Under the pieces are notes generated by a model. It was not told where the DNA came from. It ran no database searches and saw only the letters and a program-made list of their open reading frames with translations. A stretch of DNA of 34,374 nucleotides, taken from positions 1 through 34,374 of IMG/VR virus record IMGVR_UViG_3300046467_002051; one strand, given 5' to 3'. This document shows, in pieces, positions 18,562-27,900 of the stretch (position 1 is its first letter; every line of letters starts with the position of its first letter). The translations under genes were made by a program, and so were the position numbers. Source of the stretch: a virus.

Positions 18562-18939
18562 ATGTCCAAGTTTGATAGAGCAACTGTCCGAATGGTTTCC
18601 GATGAAGCCGAAGCCGCACTTGAAGCCGTAGCCGCTAAGTATGGAATGACCCTTTCCCGCGGAAACGGACGTTTCAGCCCCGACCGCCTCACTGTGAAGT
18701 TCGACTTCTGCATGGCAACGGGTACCGGAGCCCCTTCCGACTTCGCCCAGAAGGCTAAGATGGTCGGTCTCCCTGAGGATTGCTTCGGCAAGACCTTCAT
18801 CAGCGGCAGCACTCGCTACACCGTTACGGAGATCAACCTTCGCCGCCGTAAGTACCCCGTCAGCGGAACCGGCCCCAAGGGTGGTCGCTACAAGTTCACC
18901 GCCGATACGGTGAAGCGGGGTCTTGTTCGCGCCGCATAG
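18562..18939 (+). CDS. Unknown 125-residue protein, monocistronic
   Basis: The ATG follows AGGAG (18550-18554) at 7-nt spacing. The product is basic and soluble, with an N-terminal helix (about 12-27, SDEAEAALEAVAAKYG), a central segment GLPEDCFGKTFISGSTRYTV and a basic strand region LRRRKYPVSGTGPKGGRYKF ending in KRGLVRAA. The GKTF-x-x-x-x-x-x-YTV and RRKYPV stretch looks like a compact beta fold that I recall from hypothetical proteins of other phages, but no function is known to me. Codon use is noticeably richer in C-ending codons (ttc, gcc, cgc, gac) than the neighbouring tail genes, suggesting high expression or a different origin. It stands alone between a promoter-like block and an intrinsic terminator. 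Confidence 0.78.
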   Translation: MSKFDRATVRMVSDEAEAALEAVAAKYGMTLSRGNGRFSPDRLTVKFDFCMATGTGAPSDFAQKAKMVGLPEDCFGKTFISGSTRYTVTEINLRRRKYPVSGTGPKGGRYKFTADTVKRGLVRAA

Positions 18940-18957
18940 TAGCCCCAACTCTCAGGC

Positions 18958-18993
18958 AACCCCCTTCATCCTCTGTTGGTGAAGGGGGTTTTC
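18958..18993 (+). terminator. Intrinsic terminator after the 125-residue gene
   Basis: AACCCCCTTCA (18958-18968) pairs perfectly with TGAAGGGGGTT (18980-18990) over an 11-nt loop and runs into TTTT-CC. An 11-bp G/C-rich stem followed by T residues is a convincing rho-independent terminator. It would separate this gene from the fibre operon that starts at 19053. Confidence 0.85.
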
Positions 18994-19009
18994 CTATTCG
19001 GTGTGTTGT

Positions 19010-19029
19010 CTATCAAGTGCGAGGGGTAG
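19010..19029 (+). promoter_or_regulatory. Motif B copy 1 (CTATC-N7-AGGGGTAG)
   Basis: CTATC, exactly 7 nt, AGGGGTAG, in the 59-nt gap between the terminator and the first fibre gene. The same 13 bases with identical spacing recur at 24826-24845, upstream of the next large tail gene. Since a terminator lies just upstream, a promoter is needed here; the motif is a candidate element of a late promoter. Confidence 0.42.
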
Positions 19030-19052
19030 GATTCTATTCTGGAGTTTGATAG

Positions 19053-19871
19053 ATGGCTGCGCGCATTCAAAGCCTCAGGAATGGGGTGGACCCCATCGAT
19101 GATGCCAGCCGAAACGACCTCGTTTCGGGCGACATTGTTACGGTCACCGCACTGGATGCGGCTACAACCTACAATTGGGCGATTGTCTTCGCCCCACAAA
19201 GCCCTGCGGGTGTTCCAAGCACTGCCACCTTTACCGGTGATGTGTCGATGGTCAGTCCCGGCACCTTCACTGTGGACAACGAAGGTGCTTACCTCGTTCG
19301 CCTCATTGTGGATGCGGGGCTTGCTTCGGAAAGCACCCAATATGTAAGGCTTCGCGCCTTGACTGCTTCATTGAACCTACAGCTTGTAGCTGCGGGGGAA
19401 CGTAGGGACACCACAGGCATCATCCCTGTTGATGTGAGTATCGAAGGGTGGGCCAACGAACAGAACTTCAACCTACAAGCTCTTGAAGCTGCGGCTATCG
19501 CTGCTAAGAATCAGGTGTACCATTTTGCTTTGAACCCAACGAGTCCTTCCTATACCTATCAAGGTTGGGTGTCCGAAACTTGTGTTCTCAAGTCGGTAAC
19601 GGTGTACCTAACTTCGTTTACGGTAGGGACTTGCACCTTCGGGGTGCGAAATGTGGAAACGGGGAACATCGTATTGTCTGGTGGCGCCTTGTACGATTTG
19701 GAGACCACCCCTCTTGGAACGGTGACCAATCTTCCATTAGTAGCGGCCGGTGACCCAGATTTGGTCTTTGACCCCACATTGTCCAACGGTCAGTGGGATG
19801 TGGAACTTAATGCTGGGGCTGGGTGGGATGGTACGAACATCTTCGTTCAACTCGTGTTTGGGGTGGCCTGA
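19053..19871 (+). CDS. Short tail-fibre/adaptor protein
   Basis: A 272-residue product with GGAG (19041-19044) upstream of its ATG. Residues 1-135 are clearly paralogous to the start of the next gene: RNGVDPIDDASRNDLVSGDIVTV here versus RNGIDPELNVSRDDLEVGDIVTV there, then shared YLVRL, QYVRLRALTA, LQLVAAGE and WANEQNFNLQALE. The remaining residues, about 155-272, are a separate beta-sandwich (CVLKSVTVYLTSFTVGTCTFGV, ending NIFVQLVFGVA). The shared part most likely attaches both proteins to the same baseplate partner; this shorter one may be a short fibre or connector. TGATG couples it to the long fibre gene. Confidence 0.68.
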   Translation: MAARIQSLRNGVDPIDDASRNDLVSGDIVTVTALDAATTYNWAIVFAPQSPAGVPSTATFTGDVSMVSPGTFTVDNEGAYLVRLIVDAGLASESTQYVRLRALTASLNLQLVAAGERRDTTGIIPVDVSIEGWANEQNFNLQALEAAAIAAKNQVYHFALNPTSPSYTYQGWVSETCVLKSVTVYLTSFTVGTCTFGVRNVETGNIVLSGGALYDLETTPLGTVTNLPLVAAGDPDLVFDPTLSNGQWDVELNAGAGWDGTNIFVQLVFGVA

Positions 19872-22800
19872 TGTATGTAGCGAGTATCCGAAGCAAACGA
19901 AATGGCATCGATCCCGAGCTCAATGTAAGCCGAGATGACTTGGAAGTTGGGGACATCGTAACCGTCGAGTCTGAGAACATCGGCACCGCATATGCGTGGT
20001 CTTTGGCTTATGTCCCGGATGGAAGTACGGCTGCCTTGACCCCTCCGGGGGCGGTGATCACCAAGGGTCCGCTTTCTTTCCAAGTAGACAAGGCAGGACC
20101 GTACCTTGTACGGCTCCAGTACAGCACACCCAAGGTTGACATAGCTGCTCCCGTAGCGGTGGGCGAAAGCCTAACCATCAACGGCCTCGCTCTTAATGCC
20201 GTAGCTGTTGTCGTCGGCATCAACGAATTCGCAGTGACAGGAAGCACTACAACGGATGCTTCGGCTATTGCCAGTGCCATCAATGATGTTGCTAATGGTT
20301 GGGCCTCTTCCATCACCGCATACAATGTACCGGGTTCCAGTCAGGTATTGATGACCCCGGATGTAGATGGCTTCGCAATCGTTATACAGTCCACCACTTC
20401 AAATATGGTTGTGGGTACGGCCACTACGGAACAGTTCGTTAGACTTCGTGCACTCACCGCTTTTGGTGCCTTGCACCTTGTAGCTGCAGGGGAACAGTAC
20501 GGTGGCTCCAACCCACCCATTCCCGCAGACATCGACCCCGTGGGGTGGACAAACGAGCAGAACAACAACCTTCTCTCATTGTTGAGTCTGGTTGAAACCG
20601 TTTCTGCTTCTGGGAACATCCTTTATGTGGATCCCATTTCAGGGGACTTCCATACCATTCAAGCGGCTATCGATGATGCCGTAAGCAAAGGACCTTCAGT
20701 GCAAAGCCAATGGCTTGTGGCTGTTCGTCCGGGGGTTTACCAAGAACAACTGACCTTCGCACCCTTTGTGCATGTGGTGGGGTGGCCTGGAGTGACCGAG
20801 TTCACTTCTATCTATGCCGGTGCAGAAGTCGTTAAAGTCCAACAGACGGCTGCGATGGGTGCGCACTCAATCGCATTGCCTGTGGCTAACGAATGCCTTT
20901 TGATTGCAGGAATCCACTTTGAACGCCCCGGTGCTGGTGCATCGGATGTGATCCAAGAACAAGCCGGCAGCAGGGGGCTCACCCATCTGCACCATTGCAG
21001 ACTCACCAGTTCTGGAACTGGCGCTTGCTATCATTCAGGAGGAACCACCGGTGCCCCAACCATCTTGGAAGATTGCTACCTTGCTGCGGATTTGGGGTGG
21101 GCAGTAGCCATTGGGGAAAATTCCTACACACAACTATTTCGTTGTCGCCTGGGTGGCCAAAGCGGTATCCAGCTCGTACACAATTCGACAGGGTACCTCC
21201 GAGATTGTTGGGTTGACCCTACGGGGGCGACGGCCGTCGACATCCAATTTTCCGCAGTTGGTTCGCCGGGGTCTACTTTTGAAGCAGTCTATACGCGCTT
21301 CAAGGGGGAATGTACCGTCAACAACAGTCAAGATGGTTGCAATACCGGTGTGGAATTCCGCGGCTATTGGTGTGACTTCCAAAACCCTGGCGACATCTCG
21401 ATGGATGGAACCAACGTCGCTGCGGCTGCAAACATCCGCTTGGGTGCCAGCCAGCACGGAACCATCGAAGCGATTAACGGTGCCCTTTATGTAGCCTCGG
21501 TGCCTGCCGATACCATCTTCTACGACCACGCTTTAGTGAACCACAGTCGTATCATCGGGGTCACTGAAGTTGCGGGGGATCTCACAGCCGAAAATGTTCA
21601 AGATGCTATCGATGAAGTGTATTCGTACGCCATCGAAGCTCGCACCTTGGACGATGCTTACGATGCCGGAATGGTTGGTGGGGGTCTTGGGCGAGACATC
21701 GTTGCGGACTCCGAAGCGGTTCGCATCCTCGATGGGAACCCTCCGGGAACCGACACTCCGATTACCAGTACCGATGGGCAGCTCCAAGTTGTTTCCAAAA
21801 TAGAAATCGGTGGCATCGGCAAAGCTGAAATCAAGCTCGACCCCAACCCTTTCGGTGGGGGTGCTGAAATTACTCTCGGTGAAGCGGTCTGGGTTGGTAA
21901 TGCTCCTTATGGAAGTCCCACTTTCATTTGGGGAAACTCTACTTCTACGGCCACCTACCACAACTATGACTTGTTTCTGAGCGCACAGCCTACGGATGGT
22001 GGGGGCCAAGTCGGTTCCATCATTATGCGCGGCGGTGCGGGGCTCAATAGCGGTAAGGGGCATGATCCCACAGGCGGTGATGTTCATCTTGTTGGTGGTG
22101 ATGCACTGGGAGAGAACCTTCCAGCTTCAGGCACCGGAGCCCCAGATGGGGGAACGGTTTATATCGCCCCTGGTGGTCTTCGGTATCCAGCTACCGCAGG
22201 AAGCGTCGGAACTATCCTTTTGGGTAGGCCTGAGGATGCTACGCGAGCGGTTTTGAATGCACCCGCTGCCTATACGGTTCCTCTCGCTAACGGTATTGCA
22301 ACTTTCGGTACGGACCTTGGAGCTTTCACTATTGATTTGGTTGCTGGGTCCCTCATTGCAGATGCAATCTCCAAGCTGAACCAATCCCAATATGTGATCG
22401 CAGATGAGAGCCCTGTGGGGTTCATTCGAATCCAGAGTGCTACCAAAGGACCGTTGGCTCAAGTCTTCTACATCACAGGGGATCCCGCCATCCAAACAAA
22501 CCTTGGGAACTTTCAAGCGACCACTCAAACGAATGGCGATTGGCCTTCCCACATGGAAGTGGTTGTTTCGGCAGCCAATGAGATTTCATTCGGCCCCAAT
22601 GCTCCAGCCGGACCCCTTGTCTACAATGCGAATAGCGGTAAGCTCACCGTTCCGGGTGTGATTGATCCCACTGGGATGATCTACACCGAGTCCACACTTG
22701 CCAATCTCACATTGGCAGCCAATGGATGGACCGCAACCGACATCGGGGGCTTGTTTGTTGCCGATGGAACAGCCGGGTTGGATGACAACCATCTCTACTA

Positions 22801-23416
22801 TGTCTTCGAAGACGGCACCCCACTCAAGCTTTCGGGCGGTGGGACTGGAGATGTGGTTGGTCCGGCTTCTTCAACCCACAATGCAGTAGTTCGATTTGAT
22901 GGTGCAACGGGGAAGATCCTCAAGGACAGCAACGCCCTATTGGCCGATAACGGTGATTTGGGGCTCGTAGGTTCGCTTACGGTTGACATCGTAGTTGCGG
23001 GTACGGATGCCTTCGTCCTCCTTAACCGTTTTACCAATGCTGCCTCATCCGCAATCATCCACACAACAGGTGGGGTTCCGGATTGGACGACTGGGACACA
23101 AACGGTCAGCAGTGACTACGCAATCGCAGACGGGGGCGGCAATGAACGGTTCAAGGTTGCTGCTACAGGGGCGGTTACAATCAATACGGCCTACACCCTT
23201 CCTGTTACGGATGGTGTTGCCTCAGGGGATGTTCTAACAACGGATGGGGCAGGTACGGTGACTTGGGCGACAAGTAGCGGTGCGCTTCCAGCTCCTACGG
23301 CAGAAGGGGAAATCCTTTATGCGGTAACCGCTGCGGCCTTTGTGCGTGCAACCCCTTTAGTCAACTCTTCCGGGTTCATTCTCGTCAACTCTTCAGGAAA
23401 TATGGTGGTGGTTTAA
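19871..23416 (+). CDS. Long tail fibre/tailspike with beta-helix
   Basis: The start is the ATG at 19871, which overlaps the previous stop (TGATG) and puts the shared domain at the N-terminus; an in-frame start at 19823 is rejected. The product has 1,181 residues. Residues 1-87 and 182-240 are the anchor domain shared with the 272-residue paralogue, split here by an inserted domain at about 88-181 (ESLTINGLALNA, AIASAINDVANG). Residues about 248-560 look like a pectate-lyase-type right-handed beta-helix (HTIQAAIDDA, VAVRPGVYQEQL, repeated short strands and Cys). About 563-620 is the fibre motif ENVQDAIDE...LDDAYD. About 717-790 is Gly-rich. Residues about 1002-1170 carry fibre-type motifs (NAVVRFDGATGKILKDSN, GDVLTTDGAGTVTWAT). 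It ends with a tandem LVNSSG repeat. The likely role is receptor or surface-polysaccharide binding; no catalytic residues could be assigned. Confidence 0.82.
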   Translation: MYVASIRSKRNGIDPELNVSRDDLEVGDIVTVESENIGTAYAWSLAYVPDGSTAALTPPGAVITKGPLSFQVDKAGPYLVRLQYSTPKVDIAAPVAVGESLTINGLALNAVAVVVGINEFAVTGSTTTDASAIASAINDVANGWASSITAYNVPGSSQVLMTPDVDGFAIVIQSTTSNMVVGTATTEQFVRLRALTAFGALHLVAAGEQYGGSNPPIPADIDPVGWTNEQNNNLLSLLSLVETVSASGNILYVDPISGDFHTIQAAIDDAVSKGPSVQSQWLVAVRPGVYQEQLTFAPFVHVVGWPGVTEFTSIYAGAEVVKVQQTAAMGAHSIALPVANECLLIAGIHFERPGAGASDVIQEQAGSRGLTHLHHCRLTSSGTGACYHSGGTTGAPTILEDCYLAADLGWAVAIGENSYTQLFRCRLGGQSGIQLVHNSTGYLRDCWVDPTGATAVDIQFSAVGSPGSTFEAVYTRFKGECTVNNSQDGCNTGVEFRGYWCDFQNPGDISMDGTNVAAAANIRLGASQHGTIEAINGALYVASVPADTIFYDHALVNHSRIIGVTEVAGDLTAENVQDAIDEVYSYAIEARTLDDAYDAGMVGGGLGRDIVADSEAVRILDGNPPGTDTPITSTDGQLQVVSKIEIGGIGKAEIKLDPNPFGGGAEITLGEAVWVGNAPYGSPTFIWGNSTSTATYHNYDLFLSAQPTDGGGQVGSIIMRGGAGLNSGKGHDPTGGDVHLVGGDALGENLPASGTGAPDGGTVYIAPGGLRYPATAGSVGTILLGRPEDATRAVLNAPAAYTVPLANGIATFGTDLGAFTIDLVAGSLIADAISKLNQSQYVIADESPVGFIRIQSATKGPLAQVFYITGDPAIQTNLGNFQATTQTNGDWPSHMEVVVSAANEISFGPNAPAGPLVYNANSGKLTVPGVIDPTGMIYTESTLANLTLAANGWTATDIGGLFVADGTAGLDDNHLYYVFEDGTPLKLSGGGTGDVVGPASSTHNAVVRFDGATGKILKDSNALLADNGDLGLVGSLTVDIVVAGTDAFVLLNRFTNAASSAIIHTTGGVPDWTTGTQTVSSDYAIADGGGNERFKVAATGAVTINTAYTLPVTDGVASGDVLTTDGAGTVTWATSSGALPAPTAEGEILYAVTAAAFVRATPLVNSSGFILVNSSGNMVVV

Positions 23417-24808
23417 ATGAGTGCTTTTCATAATCAACAGACAACAGCCGATGGCATCCACATCTTGCCGCGATACACTTTTGGCTCGGCGGCAGATATG
23501 CTCGTAGGGGTATACACCGCAGCCGATGATGGTTGTTGTATTCAAGTAGGGGCTGCGGCACCTTTCACATACTACATCTTGAAGGATTCCAGTAATTCAG
23601 GGGATCTGGCTCTCGGCTATGTGGGCATTGCCACCGGGACGGGTGACTTTGTTGGTCCCGCTGGGGCTACCGTAGGCAATGCTGTTTCCTTTGGGGATGC
23701 GACGGGGCTTGTGGGTGCGGACAGTGGAAGGGCCGCAGGCAACATTCCTTCGTCACTTCCGGTAGGGTTTGGTGAAGGTGGGACGGGGCAATCAACACAA
23801 CAAACCGCCATGGAAGCTCTTTCCCCACCAAACAAAACCACATTGTGGGTTAATTCCGAGTACACAGGAACATCCACCGGTTCCGTCAATGCTCCTTTCT
23901 CCCACATTCAGGATGCACTGACCCATATTGGACCCGCAACAACGGCTGCGGAAGAGTATGAATCTTGGGTCCTCGAAGTCGCTCCTGGTTTTTACCCCGA
24001 AAACCTCATTATCCCGGAATTGCGAACCATTGCCATCAGCAGTGTGGGAATTGTGATTATGAGCGACCACACACTTGCACCGTCACATTCCGTAACGATG
24101 AACAATACTTCCACACCCATTACCGCATTTCCCCACCTGCTTTCTTTCGTCAACATTTTCTTGACGGGATCGGTAGTTCTTCTTTCCAATGCTGCGGGGT
24201 CTATGTATGAAGTCCATTTCACAGGTTGTAACTGGGCAAACTCTGCATTTGCAGGAGCTTGCATCGACGCCACAGGTTGGCCGCAAGGCCCCGAACTTCG
24301 GTTTTTCCTCACCAAATCCCGACCCCAAAGTTCTGGGACAGACATGATTCTTTCTAACACCGCCCATCCGCAAGCTGATGTAGGACTTTCATCCGCCGTC
24401 GATTGTGATCTTTCTTCAGGAAACATCACTTTAGGAGGGTACGGGCGCCTTCAAGGTTGCCGCTTCGGTGGTGACTGCGATTTCACATGGGTTGGGGGTG
24501 CAAGCACTGGCAGCAATTTGGATCACCCTGTCGGGTTCGTTGACTGTTCGTGGGACAATCCCGCCACGCATACTATCAAGTGTCATGGTGTCGGGGACTT
24601 CCGTGTGGACTCTATGACTTATCGTTCAACGGAGGGGATTCTCTTTGCAGGATCTGCCGCTTTTACAGCGGACCCTTACAGGGGCTTGTCGAACCCTTAT
24701 TTCCCCTATGGGGGGCAATGGGTTGGCGGCGGACAGCCCGACCAGCGGACTGCACTCGACCGCTTGGCTTCGGCGGTTCAAGGACTGCTTGGCGGTCAAA
24801 TCCCATAG
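23417..24808 (+). CDS. Second tail fibre with beta-helix domain
   Basis: A 463-residue product whose ATG directly follows the previous TAA. The N-terminal 135 residues are Gly/Ala-rich fibre sequence ending in the common phage fibre motif GEGGTGQSTQQTAMEAL. From about residue 141 a beta-helix-like region begins (APFSHIQDALTHI, WVLEVAPGFYPENLIIP), with the same PG-F/Y-Y-x-E-x-L turn as the long fibre upstream, then strand repeats with CDLSSGNITLGGYGRLQGCRF. The C-terminus has an aromatic/Gly-rich patch (NPYFPYGGQWVGGG) and a short helix. Fibre identity is well supported; whether the helix cleaves polysaccharide or only binds it cannot be told. Confidence 0.76.
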   Translation: MSAFHNQQTTADGIHILPRYTFGSAADMLVGVYTAADDGCCIQVGAAAPFTYYILKDSSNSGDLALGYVGIATGTGDFVGPAGATVGNAVSFGDATGLVGADSGRAAGNIPSSLPVGFGEGGTGQSTQQTAMEALSPPNKTTLWVNSEYTGTSTGSVNAPFSHIQDALTHIGPATTAAEEYESWVLEVAPGFYPENLIIPELRTIAISSVGIVIMSDHTLAPSHSVTMNNTSTPITAFPHLLSFVNIFLTGSVVLLSNAAGSMYEVHFTGCNWANSAFAGACIDATGWPQGPELRFFLTKSRPQSSGTDMILSNTAHPQADVGLSSAVDCDLSSGNITLGGYGRLQGCRFGGDCDFTWVGGASTGSNLDHPVGFVDCSWDNPATHTIKCHGVGDFRVDSMTYRSTEGILFAGSAAFTADPYRGLSNPYFPYGGQWVGGGQPDQRTALDRLASAVQGLLGGQIP

Positions 24809-24825
24809 CCTAATCGTTGGTCTCC

Positions 24826-24845
24826 CTATCGTTCTGCAGGGGTAG
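24826..24845 (+). promoter_or_regulatory. Motif B copy 2 (CTATC-N7-AGGGGTAG)
   Basis: This copy lies in the 100-nt gap before the 1,914-residue gene and matches the copy at 19010-19029 in all 13 defined bases and in the 7-nt spacing. The rest of the gap shows no terminator hairpin, but it contains a GGGAGG and a possible mini-ORF (24874-24909). Confidence 0.42.
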
Positions 24846-24873
24846 ATGTCTTTATTGTCTGTGGGAGGAAGGT

Positions 24874-24909
24874 TTGCCAAGGTTGGGTCGCAATAGGATA
24901 AGTCTCTAA
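24874..24909 (+). CDS. Possible 11-codon bridging mini-ORF
   Basis: A TTG codon lies 5 nt after GGGAGG (24863-24868), the strongest ribosome site in this gap. The frame reads MPRLGRNRISL and its TAA overlaps the ATG of the 1,914-residue gene (TAATG). The large gene itself has only a weak AGGAT upstream, so coupling through this leader is plausible. It may also be chance. Confidence 0.33.
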   Translation: MPRLGRNRISL

Positions 24910-27900
24910 TGCCTATCTTCTTACCGGGTCCCATTTTTGGGTTTGGGTATGGAGGGGATTCCTACGGTTATTCCCCTTACGGAGCTCCGGCTTTTCCGAG
25001 GCTCCCCGTTCCAACTACTGGGGGCTATGGTGGCGCTCCCTTCGGGTACTCCTCCTATGGATCGGTGGACATAACCCCACCGAGGGTTACTTCTGTTCAA
25101 TCCCTTGATGGCTTCCGTGTGGAAGTGTTCTTCAGTGAGGAGATGAATACCGCTTCCGTTTTGGCTGGTGTGTACACTTTCACAGCTACCTTCGGGGTAG
25201 CTGTGACTTCGGTTGCGGTTACTCCCGGTACTGCTGGGGCATTGGGGCTCACTTCAGCCATCGTGGAGCACACAGGCACCACTTTAGGCGGTGCCTATGT
25301 ATTGACCGCTTCTGGGCCAACGGATGCCGCCGGGAACCCTTTAGGGCCTCCTCCAGTCAATAGTGCGGGGTTCTTGGCTTATGGGGATGTTCCTCGGGTA
25401 GAAGCGGTGCTCCCAACCCCTGATGATGGTCGAACCGTAGAAGCGCACTTCTTCCGTTCTACGGGGGCTGCTACTCAAGATATGCTGCCCGAAGCTGAGT
25501 ACACTCCTGGTATCGACGACCCTTCTTCCTACTCCATTTCCACAAGCTATCCGGTAGCCCCAACCCTCAACTCTGCCGAGCTTCAAGCCCCACCCAATAA
25601 TTCTATCGTGCTTCTGGATGTCCACCCAATGACATCCACTTCCTATGACTTGTTGGTTGGTCCTTCGGAAGCCTTTTCCTACTCTGGAAATGTCCTTCCT
25701 TCCGCAGACCCAGACATTACGGCAATTGAAGAAGGGGTTGGTTCAAGCAGTCCTTCATCGGCAGGTTTGCTGTTGTCCAAAGCGGGAGGGGATTCCTATG
25801 GCTGGATTTTTGGGGATTCTTCCGGGCGATTAGTTCCGAACACTTCCTTCCGTTCCGCTTGGACCTTTGATGTTTCCACTGCGGTAATAGCTCCCCCCAT
25901 TGTGGGGGCGCCCACTGCGGTTTTCGCCGTTTGTGATGGCGGGGTGCAGATTAACATCCTTCTCAACGACTTGGCTGGAACCAAGGTGATCGACGTGATG
26001 AGTCCCGGTCTCATCGCACAAGCTCCGGCAGAATGGGATAGTGGACCCCATACCCTTTCCTTGATCCGCAACATCAAGGGTGGGTTTTATTCCGTACTGC
26101 TTGATGGAACACCCCTTCTGTCATTCCTCGCGGGGGCTGCTCTTGGTCCCCCTATATTCCCCGTCGGAGCTCCGACGGGGAATTCCCTGATCCTTCCTGC
26201 GGCCGGTTCCTCGATCAGTCTCTTCAAGGTTCAAAAGGTGAACCTCACCGCTTCGGATACGGTGTTCACGACGGCGTGGAACTTCGTTCATGGTGTTGTG
26301 TCCAGCTTCACAGGATCGGCCGTTCTTACTCGGGACAATCTGTATACCGATAGGGGGCCGCTTGTTCGAGGCTGGGGAGATGCCACACCTGCCAAGAAGG
26401 AAGATGTATCCATTGAATTGAACGGGGTGGGGGTAGCCGTCAAGAAGGTAAATCCCTACCACGGCCAGATCTTCCCTGAAATACCGATTCCCCTTACGGA
26501 AAAGCCTTCTACGGCTGTTGGAACCATAGGGATCGGCCCCGCACAACCCTTGGTCGGAGCCATTGTTACCGTAAACGGTGTCTCCCTTCAGGAAGGTGCG
26601 GTCGTTGGGTGGGCTAATGGGGCAGACATCTATGCCACTGCCGCAGCTTTAGGTGCAGCCATCGCAACCCATTGTGGGGTGGCGGTGGATGTAATGGGTT
26701 CCTTGCTCGAGCTTTCGGCTCTCACCGTAGGGATTGCAGGGAACAGTATCGGCCTGGCAAATACGAGTGGCGATACCAACATTGCCATTTCAGGGGCGAC
26801 CTTGAGTGGTGGCATCAATGAGATGGCGGTCTCGACAGACTACATCTGGTTTGCCAACCCGCCATTGGAATTTGCGGGTCTCAACACTATGGGGCTCACC
26901 CTAAACAAGTGGGATCGGGCTGTAGGGCATACGGCACCACCTGTTTCTCCTACGATGATGGGTCCGGGAACTCCCAATATGGGGCGTTTTCCTATGGGGT
27001 TGTTGCTTGCCCCGATGGAACGAAAGTCGCCCATCAAAATCGGACATCGCTATCACGGTCTTCAAAGGGACTATTCTGCCCTTCTTAACGAACCTACGAG
27101 CCTCCTGCTCAACATAAATCCCCATTCAGTTTCTCTTGGGGGGGTGTCTGCGACCGCTATTGAGGAACGGGGATACTTTTCTGGGGATGTAGATCCCGTA
27201 CTGCAAGCCGGTTTCCCCTGGGTGGCTGAAGGGGTTGTACAAGGGGAGCTGGTTACTTCTGGGTGGACCCTTACAGATGCGACCTCAGGTTCCTACGACA
27301 TCGGATTTCCTGCGCTGTATTCCCGAGAAGCTGATCTCTCGTTATCGACAGAGTGTCTTTACTACACTCGCTTGCGCGTAGATTCATACACTGCGGACGG
27401 TGTTTTTACCGGCATCGGTTTCGGGGTTCACGATAACAATCATCTTGTTTTGGCAGGGTTCGTTGTCGTTGATGGGATTCGCCACCTGGGATTGCTGAAG
27501 GATGCAGAAAAAACCCATCTGGAAGAAGGGTGGGAATTAGGTCCCAAGGCGACGGCTACGGGGCTTACCACCACTACTATTTCCATTCCCCACACCGCAC
27601 TTCCGACAGGATTGCATCAAGCCTCCGGGTCTGACCTCACATGGACGAAGTTTAGGATTCCTTCAGGGGTGCAAGCAGGGGTGTATCAAATCGCAGCTTG
27701 TGGGATGGAGCTCGACACAGACGGCAATGTGGAAATCACATTGGTTTCCCCATTGGCGGTTAGTCCGACTGAGTACGGTGCGGACGTGTTCGAAGTCTTG
27801 TTCGATGTCCCATGGGATTCGGACTTCGCCACCTACCAATTACGGAGTGCCTTCCCTTCAAGCTCTGCCGAACTCTATATGGGTGGGATGCTGTCGGGGA

